Below the pieces are notes generated by a model. The model made no database searches, was not told the DNA's origin, and saw nothing but the letters and a program-made list of their open reading frames with translations. 39,202 nt of DNA from Hyphomicrobiales bacterium (GTDB lineage Bacteria > Pseudomonadota > Alphaproteobacteria > Rhizobiales > Rhizobiaceae): assembly GCA_900471515.1 (NCBI GenBank), contig UCFC01000049.1, positions 15,176-54,377 of the forward strand. The letters are read 5' to 3'. Shown here piece after piece: positions 34,110 to 39,202 of this stretch (position 1 is the first letter of the stretch; each line of letters opens with the position of its first letter). Made by a program: the position numbers and the translations under genes.

Positions 34110-34343
34110 ATGCCACGCGATGATGATCGAGCAAAGTTCGTAAAATTGGCGTCTGCCCGTGTCTCTAAGGCGCTCAAAGACATTCAATTGATCGGAAATT
34201 TGGCTAACAGATCAAACTACGATTACACAGACGATGATGTTACGAAAATTTTTAAGGCGCTGAACGAGGAGATTTCGGCCTGCAAGAAGCGGTTCGAGCT
34301 CTCCAACAAGAAGGGCGGCGCAGCGAAATTCACGCTGGAGTGA
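34110..34343 (+). CDS. Small conserved protein of the methyltransferase/GHKL locus
   Basis: This 77-residue protein, mostly helical and charged, has no signal, membrane helix or catalytic motif. The central segment SKALKDIQLIGNLANRSNYD, followed by YTDDDVTKIFKALNEEI, looks strongly constrained and resembles small proteins I have seen beside DNA-modification genes, but I cannot name a function. It has a textbook AAGGAG ribosome binding site and stops 13 bp before the ATPase start, so the two are cotranscribed. A structural or adaptor role for the ATPase is a guess. Confidence 0.75.
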   Translation: MPRDDDRAKFVKLASARVSKALKDIQLIGNLANRSNYDYTDDDVTKIFKALNEEISACKKRFELSNKKGGAAKFTLE

Positions 34344-34356
34344 GGGGATAGTGGCT

Positions 34357-36834
34357 ATGGATTTCAAGAAGGTATGCCTGACGCTGATGGCCGCGGAGTC
34401 AGAGGCGGAAATCGACAAGATTCTGGCAGGGCACCCCGAGTTCAATGATTCCAAAAACTGGAAGCCGCTCGACGGGCGGGAGACGAACTTCAACGTCACC
34501 TCCAACCAGGCTTCGGACGGCGGCAAAGCGCTCACCGAACTCATGACCAACATGGTCGACGCAGTGCTGATGAAGCACGCGCACCTGAAGGCCATCGACC
34601 CGAAGGGGAAGTTCGCACCCACGACCATGTATGAGGCGGTCGATCAGCTTGTGCATAAGATGCATGGTGGGAAGCTGGTCAACCTAGACTCTACCGATCC
34701 TTGGCTGAAGGAATTCGCGCAGAATAACCTTGCCATCGGCATTACTGGTGCGAAGTCGAAGTCAGAGGGGCTTCCCTGCTATACTTTCGCCGACAATGGC
34801 GAGGGCCAGAGTCCGGACGACTTCGAGACGACGTTCCTGTCGCTTAGCGCTGGCAACAAGAAGTCGATCCAGTTCGTCCAGGGCAAGTTCAACATGGGCT
34901 CGTCGGGAGTGCTGCGGTACTGCGGGCGCCGCTGGTATAAGCTCATCGTCTCTCGCCGCTACGACAAGAAGGGGCCGTGGGGCTGGACGATCATGCGCCG
35001 CCGTCCAGGAACGGGCGACGCCCTTCCGATCGCCGAGTTCTTCGTCGGCCCCGACGGCAGGATTCCCCGCTTTGATGCCGCGGAGCTCTATCCCTTCCAC
35101 ACCGTCGAGCGGAAACGCTACGATCGAATGCATCTGGACGCCGGGACGATCGTGAAGCTGTACGACTATCAGGTCGGTTCCAAATTCCTCAGTTTCCGCG
35201 GCTCTCGCGAGGCGCTCAATGAGAACCTCGTGGAGACCATCCTACCGTTTCGCATCCTTGATCTCAGGCAGAAACCGACTAAGGGCAAAGGACCAGACAG
35301 AGAGCTGGGGGTCGATCCGCGCCCTTTTTACGGAATGGAGTTCCTCCTTCTCAACTCCCACAAGGAGGCTGACCTCGAAGACGAAGAGGAAGCCTCTGGA
35401 GAAGGCAAGATCGCAGTTGGCCAGTTCACATTGCCTGACCTGGGTAAGGTGAGCATCAGCGCAGTCGCGCTTAAGCGCGACATCCCGAGCTGGTTGAAGC
35501 CTAACAACTCGAACAATCGTGTCTTCCATGCAGTCAACGGGCAGGTGCAGTACAAGCAGACGCGAGGCTATTTGTCTACGTCATGCGGCTTTCCCGCTCT
35601 CAAGGACAGGATCGTCGTCATCGTCGACGCGAGCAATCTCACCTTCGCCGCCCACAACGAGGTATGGAAGGGCGACCGCGAGCACCTGAGCAATACCCAA
35701 GATGGAGAGCGGTACATCGAGGAGGTTACGAAGACGATTAAGGAGTCCGACGCGCTAAGGGCGTTACAGGCGAAAATTGCCGCGGAGGAGCTTGAGCGTG
35801 CGGCGAAGACGGAGAGCAACACTCTCTTCCAGAAGCTGGTCAATCAGGACAAAAACCTAGCAGGATTGCTGTCGAGTCGTGACCCCAGTATCAAACTGCC
35901 GGCCTCGGGCGGCGCGAAACCCAACGGCAAGGAGAGCGGAACCGAAGACGAATTTAAGGGTGCCTACAGCCCCTCCTTTGTCCGTCTGGAAGAGCGCTTC
36001 AAGAAGGGCGTCGTAGAGATCCCCATGGGGCGCAGCCGACCCTTGTCAGCTCGTACCGATGTGGCCAATGACTACCTCCAGAGGTCCGACAATCCCGGCC
36101 GAGTGATCGTCGCGGACGAGGTGCGGAAGAAGTTCGGCGTCCGCGAGCATCTTAAGGACGGTCGGCTGACGCTCTACCTCTCGCCAGAGAGTTCCGACAT
36201 CGCGGTTGGCGATGCTTTCAAGTTCCACATCGGCCTTCAGGATGAGGCCATGCCCGAACCCGTTATCACGGAAGAGGTGAGCGTCTCAATCATCGCAGAG
36301 ACGGCAGACCTGGAGGCTGAGAAGAAGCCGACGCCGAAACCTAAGCCGAAATCTGGCGCAGGGGAAAGCAAGTCCGGTGACGGTGAAGACGCTCCGACGC
36401 ACGGGTTGCCCGCATGCATACTGCTGACGCGAGACGGGCGTGAGGTGGCTGGCTACGAAACGGCACCCTGGCCGGATGATTTCAGCGAAACCGATGGCGG
36501 ATTGATTGAGGACCTCGGTAAGGAGAGCGTCTACAAGATCAATTACGACAACGTATACCACCTCAAGTATCGCAAGGCAGCTTCCGGCGTGGCCCGAGAC
36601 GTGGTGACAGAGAAGTACATCCTGGGGATGCGGATATTGTTGCTCGGATCCGAGCACGCACTACGAAGCATGCAACAAGCCAAGGGATCGGAAGGAAACG
36701 GTATCGGAGAGTTTCTGGACGATTTCCGCCGTATGGCTGCAAGAGGTGCCGCATCTACGGTCCTCGCCTTGGCCGAAAACCTCCCCAAGATCGTAGACGC
36801 ATCGTCTATCCAGCAGGCGGAGAACGTCGAATAA
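34357..36834 (+). CDS. GHKL-fold ATPase (MORC/MutL/Hsp90-like) of a restriction-type locus
   Basis: This 825-residue protein has the Bergerat ATP fold at its N-terminus: N box ELMTNMVDA with Glu61, Asn65 and Asp68; G1 DNGEG at 146-150; and the lid/G2 motif GKFNMGSSG at 176-184. A transducer-like region follows (to about 420, with FHAVNGQVQYKQTRGYLS), then a helical part, a Pro/Lys/Glu-rich linker (about 657-682) and a C-terminal domain of about 140 residues. GHKL ATPases clamp DNA on ATP binding, and MORC-type ones have been noted in restriction-modification neighbourhoods. The ATG at 34357 is preferred over the GTG at 34351 because GAGGGG lies 9 nt before it. Confidence 0.88.
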   Translation: MDFKKVCLTLMAAESEAEIDKILAGHPEFNDSKNWKPLDGRETNFNVTSNQASDGGKALTELMTNMVDAVLMKHAHLKAIDPKGKFAPTTMYEAVDQLVHKMHGGKLVNLDSTDPWLKEFAQNNLAIGITGAKSKSEGLPCYTFADNGEGQSPDDFETTFLSLSAGNKKSIQFVQGKFNMGSSGVLRYCGRRWYKLIVSRRYDKKGPWGWTIMRRRPGTGDALPIAEFFVGPDGRIPRFDAAELYPFHTVERKRYDRMHLDAGTIVKLYDYQVGSKFLSFRGSREALNENLVETILPFRILDLRQKPTKGKGPDRELGVDPRPFYGMEFLLLNSHKEADLEDEEEASGEGKIAVGQFTLPDLGKVSISAVALKRDIPSWLKPNNSNNRVFHAVNGQVQYKQTRGYLSTSCGFPALKDRIVVIVDASNLTFAAHNEVWKGDREHLSNTQDGERYIEEVTKTIKESDALRALQAKIAAEELERAAKTESNTLFQKLVNQDKNLAGLLSSRDPSIKLPASGGAKPNGKESGTEDEFKGAYSPSFVRLEERFKKGVVEIPMGRSRPLSARTDVANDYLQRSDNPGRVIVADEVRKKFGVREHLKDGRLTLYLSPESSDIAVGDAFKFHIGLQDEAMPEPVITEEVSVSIIAETADLEAEKKPTPKPKPKSGAGESKSGDGEDAPTHGLPACILLTRDGREVAGYETAPWPDDFSETDGGLIEDLGKESVYKINYDNVYHLKYRKAASGVARDVVTEKYILGMRILLLGSEHALRSMQQAKGSEGNGIGEFLDDFRRMAARGAASTVLALAENLPKIVDASSIQQAENVE

Positions 36835-36858
36835 GTAACCATTCCCCGAGGCGGAGAT

Positions 36859-37386
36859 ATGCGAACAAGGACAGCAGTTCCCAAAGCGCGGCTTGTACTC
36901 CAGGACGCGATGTATGTTCGTGACAAGTTGGAGGCAGAAGTCGGGCATATCGAATGGCGATTGTATTGGGTTCTCGCCGTCGTCTTGCTCAGAGCAGTTG
37001 GTCACGTGCTTGATAAGGTTGACGGGGCCAATAGTGCCGCGGTTCGTACCACTGCAAAGAAGCTCCATCAGACTTGGAAGGTCGCAGATGAGCATGCAAT
37101 CTTCCGAGATTTCATCGAGCGTGAGAGGAACAGTATTCTGAAAGAGTACGCTTCGGAGGTGACGGAGGGGCCAATACCGGTAATGGCTTATCTACAAAGT
37201 CACGACGGTTTCGACGTCGTCAGGCAGTTCTTGATAGAAGAGAATCTGTATCGCCCAATGGGGTCTGGCGCGTTCGAAGGTGAAGACGGCCGCACACTTC
37301 TGGATGATGCAATCGAGTGGTGGGCAAAGCAGCTTGATGAGATTGACACTGCGGTGCATCCCGATACCGCGCACACGCCCCTTTAG
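36859..37386 (+). CDS. Protein of unknown function, last gene of the GHKL operon
   Basis: This 175-residue, mainly helical protein is not recognised. It has WRLYWVLAVVLLRAVGHVLDKV (part of an amphipathic helix rather than a membrane segment), then FRDFIERERNSILKEYASEV, then an acidic tail with DDAIEWWAKQLDEID. The paired-helix form with a polar RNxxxK/E motif is reminiscent of HEPN-type proteins, but the usual Rx4-6H signature is not intact, so this is a weak suggestion. It starts 24 bp after the ATPase stop behind GAGG. Its stop overlaps the convergent membrane-protein gene by 4 nt. Confidence 0.75.
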   Translation: MRTRTAVPKARLVLQDAMYVRDKLEAEVGHIEWRLYWVLAVVLLRAVGHVLDKVDGANSAAVRTTAKKLHQTWKVADEHAIFRDFIERERNSILKEYASEVTEGPIPVMAYLQSHDGFDVVRQFLIEENLYRPMGSGAFEGEDGRTLLDDAIEWWAKQLDEIDTAVHPDTAHTPL

Positions 37387-37724
37387 CCGCCTTCGTAGGC
37401 GCCGTGCTCTATTGCCTGCGCTCGATCCTCGTCGGTCACCAATTGATTGAGTAGTTCAGCCGATACCCGCTTGAGGTAGCGCCTGTGTCGGCCGTCCGGC
37501 GTGAAAGAGGCTGCAAGCATATGGTCGCCGATGATCCTGTGAGCCTCGAAACCATAATACTCCCGGTAGAGCACTGCCGCGTGCCGAACATCTTCATCGC
37601 TCGGCTCTCGGCGCCGGTCGCGCCGATCCGCGATCATCATGAGCACACCTCCGACAATCGCCGCCACATACCAGGTGGCAAGCGCCTTGTAGGCCCAAGT
37701 TACAATCGTGCCGAAGACATCCAT
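37383..37724 (-). CDS. Small one-pass membrane protein, divergent from the XRE regulator
   Basis: This 113-residue protein has one membrane helix (about residues 10-31, ending LMMIADRRDRRR) and a cytoplasmic part of about 80 residues with HAAVLYREYYGFEAHRIIGDHML and RRYLKRVSAELLNQLV. No family is recognised. The ATG is only 2 nt from a perfect 20-bp palindrome that contains a TATAAT on this strand, so its transcript would be leaderless and under direct control of whatever binds there, most simply the XRE protein encoded opposite. Confidence 0.65.
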   Translation of the reverse strand: MDVFGTIVTWAYKALATWYVAAIVGGVLMMIADRRDRRREPSDEDVRHAAVLYREYYGFEAHRIIGDHMLAASFTPDGRHRRYLKRVSAELLNQLVTDEDRAQAIEHGAYEGG

Positions 37725-37726
37725 GG

Positions 37727-37746
37727 ATGTCGATTATAATCGACAT
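37727..37746. promoter_or_regulatory. Perfect 20-bp palindrome, XRE operator and twin -10 boxes
   Basis: ATGTCGATTATAATCGACAT is a perfect palindrome between divergent genes. It contains TATAAT on the plus strand (37735-37740) and, by symmetry, on the minus strand (37738-37733). Neither direction has a good -35 box, which suits an operator at which the XRE protein switches both transcripts. Confidence 0.8.
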
Positions 37747-37817
37747 TCTGGAAAGTGCAGCGAAAATGTGACGATGAGTCCGTGGACGATCCGTCTACAT
37801 GCCGGCGTTATGCCCGT

Positions 37818-38051
37818 ATGTTGGATTACAGGAGAGTCTTGGCGGAAAATGTGAAGGCGGCGAGGAAGGCCCTCGACTTGTCGCAGGAGGCGCTTGCCCT
37901 GGAGGCGGATATCGACCGCACCTATGTCAGTGGCATCGAACGCGGCAGGCGGAACCCTTCTCTGACCATGATCGCCAAGCTTGCCGAAAGGCTGAAGACA
38001 ACGCCGGCGGCACTCCTGACGCCTGTGGGGCAACACCGGGTGGGGAAATAG
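37818..38051 (+). CDS. XRE family transcriptional regulator
   Basis: This 77-residue protein from ATG 37818 is almost entirely a Cro/CI-type helix-turn-helix: LDLSQEALALEADIDRTYVSGIERGRRNPSLTMIAKLAERL is typical of small XRE and controller proteins. Other possible starts are GTG 37755 and TTG 37839, the latter with AGGAG in front. It probably binds the palindrome upstream. The next gene's ATG follows its stop codon directly (TAGATG), so the two are translated together. Confidence 0.88.
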   Translation: MLDYRRVLAENVKAARKALDLSQEALALEADIDRTYVSGIERGRRNPSLTMIAKLAERLKTTPAALLTPVGQHRVGK

Positions 38052-38543
38052 ATGGGAGATAGGCTGTTTGTCGCGGTGTTGGGGAACCGCAACTCAGGGA
38101 AAACCACCACTTGGAATACCCTTTTCGGCCGGATCGTAAAGACCGGCAAGCAATCGCGATCGTTGGCGCTGAGGCCTGGCGAGTGCGTCGAGGTGTTTCT
38201 GGTGAGTGGCTCATTTGAAGAGCGTAATCTGTACGCGGGCGATGTGCTGGAAGACCAGGATAGCAGGATCGTGCTGTGCTCGATGCAATATACCGAGGAA
38301 GTTGCCAAGACGCTCGACTACGTCAAGGAGAAAGGATTCGACCTTTACGTTCACTGGCTCAACCCTGGCTACAGCGATCAGGGCGAGAACTGGGATCGGT
38401 TAGGGCTGGTTAATCGGGTGTTGGATGCGCCCTCCGCGCTCGCCATTCGCTCGGGAAAGGCAAATCCTGCCAGCCGTGTCCAGGAGATGCGTGAGTTCAT
38501 CTACGGCTGGGCCGTGTTTCGTGGCTTGATATTCAAATGCTGA
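38052..38543 (+). CDS. Small P-loop NTPase-like protein coupled to the XRE regulator
   Basis: This 163-residue protein starts LFVAVLGNRNSGKTTTWNTLFG: a Walker A loop (GNRNSGKT, residues 11-18) directly after a hydrophobic first strand. RIVLCSMQY may be the Walker B strand, but it lacks a clear acidic end, and no switch or NKxD GTPase motif is seen. No known family is recognised. The ATG abuts the regulator's stop. Together with the divergent membrane protein it forms a three-gene module; an NTPase acting with a membrane protein would fit a defence or stress role, but this is only inference. Confidence 0.65.
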   Translation: MGDRLFVAVLGNRNSGKTTTWNTLFGRIVKTGKQSRSLALRPGECVEVFLVSGSFEERNLYAGDVLEDQDSRIVLCSMQYTEEVAKTLDYVKEKGFDLYVHWLNPGYSDQGENWDRLGLVNRVLDAPSALAIRSGKANPASRVQEMREFIYGWAVFRGLIFKC

Positions 38544-38547
38544 GACC

Positions 38548-38573
38548 GGCGGCGCACTCACGCCGCCAGATTT
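38548..38573 (+). terminator. Possible terminator after the P-loop gene
   Basis: GGCGGCG (38548-38554) pairs with CGCCGCC (38561-38567) around a 6-nt loop and is followed by AGATTT, a weak T run. It begins 5 bp after the stop. Confidence 0.5.
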
Positions 38574-38583
38574 GCGCTGAGGC

Positions 38584-38946
38584 TCAGTGTAGGCTCGCCT
38601 CGGCGCCGGCCCCGAGGCCGCGGCAGAGCCTGTCAAGGTCCTCCCCCCAAACGTCGGGGCGGCCGTAGGCGGTTGTGGCCCCGAACTGAAGCGGGGCGTA
38701 GCCGAGCAGCAGCAGGACGCCAAGCGTCGCCCGCCTCGCCTCGGCCGTGTAGCCGGCCAGGAGGTCAGGGTCGGCGGGAAGACCACCCCGCTCCCACCGC
38801 ACGCGGGGGCCGGCGTCGTAGGCGTCGAACTCCTCGGCACCCATGTGCAGGAGGGCGTAAGCCTGGAGCGGCGAGACCCGGTTGCGGCCGGCCAGCCTAC
38901 GCCGGGCCTCGGCGGCGTCGCCGACGATGGCGACGGCCCCGGTCAC
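38584..38946 (-). CDS. High-G+C, possibly phage-derived protein of unknown function
   Basis: This 120-residue protein is read from GTG 38946; the start overlaps the upstream stop as GTGA, which fixes it. The sequence is Ala/Arg/Leu/Gly-rich, with RVSPLQAYALLHMGAEEFDA and RRATLGVLLLLGYAPLQFG, and resembles small hypothetical proteins of alphaproteobacterial prophages, but no function can be named. Codon third positions are almost all G or C, unlike the neighbouring island genes. Confidence 0.6.
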   Translation of the reverse strand: MTGAVAIVGDAAEARRRLAGRNRVSPLQAYALLHMGAEEFDAYDAGPRVRWERGGLPADPDLLAGYTAEARRATLGVLLLLGYAPLQFGATTAYGRPDVWGEDLDRLCRGLGAGAEASLH

Positions 38947-39176
38947 AGCACGTCCCCGGTGGCGCCGCGAGTGGGCTGGTGCCCGCGCACGACGAAGTCC
39001 GGCGCCGAGGCGAGGTCCAGTACCTCGAACCCTGCGAGCGCGCCCGCGGCGGGGCCGACGAGGGCCTCGGCAGCGGTGCACGCCGCCTCGGCCGAGCCCG
39101 CGGTGACGAAGATGGCGTTGCGCCTGTCGGCCCGCATGACGCTGGGCTCCTTTGCGTAGACGATGTAGCTGGCCAC
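38943..39176 (-). CDS. High-G+C, possibly phage-derived small protein, start uncertain
   Basis: This is a minus-strand frame coupled (GTGA) to the 120-residue gene. It has SYIVYAKEPSVMRADRRNAI then FVTAGSAEAACTAAEALVG, a short beta-alpha fold seen in small phage proteins. The GTG at 39176 is one possible start, ATG 39137 another, and the frame stays open to the window edge, so the gene may begin outside. The reading is supported by the coupled ends and by third-position G+C, not by a named family. Confidence 0.5.
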   Translation of the reverse strand: MASYIVYAKEPSVMRADRRNAIFVTAGSAEAACTAAEALVGPAAGALAGFEVLDLASAPDFVVRGHQPTRGATGDVL

Positions 39177-39202
39177 AGCCTGGCCGAGGCGAGAGCGACG
39201 GC

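Larger units (their letters stand above)
31718..39202. mobile_element. Integrated element (genomic island), left end and body
   Basis: The left boundary is the point where the host tRNA-Leu(UAA) breaks off. Everything to the right differs from the backbone: an unlike tRNA-Leu, methyltransferase/Vsr/GHKL defence-type genes, an XRE module, lower G+C in the defence genes and then a very G+C-rich, possibly phage-derived tail. No integrase and no second tRNA half are seen before the window ends, so the right boundary is outside. The identity of the element (prophage, ICE or cargo island) cannot be decided here. Confidence 0.7.

Noticed and set aside
31718..39202. Integrase, transposase, insertion-sequence ends or a CRISPR array in the element
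   Set aside because: Looked for on both strands; no tyrosine or serine recombinase motifs, no terminal repeats with target duplications and no repeated spacers were seen.

Overview
The window comes from an alphaproteobacterium of the Rhizobiales, most like Rhizobium/Agrobacterium. The evidence is G+C-rich backbone coding sequence, a B12-dependent class II ribonucleotide reductase of the long rhizobial form (about 1,270 residues), DUF1883, MsrPQ, a type IV quinone reductase (WrbA) and an FNR/FixK-type box in front of a tandem universal stress protein. Family assignments rest on recognising motifs by eye; no database search was run.

Positions 1 to about 31,675 look like ordinary chromosome. 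In order: the periplasmic methionine sulfoxide repair pair msrQ/msrP (minus); ilvD; a GFA/Mss4-fold protein divergent from a MarR regulator over two mirrored operators; a secreted LprI-like protein; a degP-rarA pair with overlapping ends; small rhizobial proteins; a run with a DapA homologue that lacks the Schiff-base lysine and a ketopantoate-reductase-like protein; an SDR divergent from a LysR regulator; a lipocalin-like protein; an exported hydrolase whose nucleophile serine is glycine; an AhpD-like protein; a Nudix hydrolase; free methionine-R-sulfoxide reductase; a one-chain dihydroxyacetone kinase; an aldo/keto reductase; an OmpR-type two-component pair; nrdJ with two NrdR boxes exactly 31 bp apart; a secreted Cache-like protein; xanthine phosphoribosyltransferase; a universal stress protein; a CinA/MoaB-like protein; and wrbA.

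At 31,676 the backbone is broken. A tRNA-Leu(UAA) gene is intact from its first base to the anticodon stem and then stops at 31,717. A complete but clearly different tRNA-Leu(UAA) lies 132 bp further on. I read this as the left end of an integrated element that split the host tRNA and brought its own replacement. The element then carries two divergent operons. The leftward one encodes a small HTH protein, a C5-cytosine methyltransferase and a Vsr-type endonuclease, joined by overlapping or closely spaced ends. The rightward one encodes a 77-residue protein, a large GHKL (MORC/MutL-like) ATPase and a 175-residue protein of unknown function. No ordinary restriction enzyme is visible. This is the best candidate for an incompletely described anti-phage or restriction-like system.

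Behind it is a second small module: a one-pass membrane protein divergent from an XRE regulator over a perfect 20-bp palindrome, with a small P-loop protein directly after the regulator. From about 38,584 to the end the composition jumps (43 of 60 bases are G or C in 38,641-38,700, against 32 of 60 in 36,901-36,960) and two coupled, possibly phage-derived ORFs run on the minus strand. No integrase, transposase, CRISPR array or rRNA gene is in the window; the far end of the element must lie to the right.
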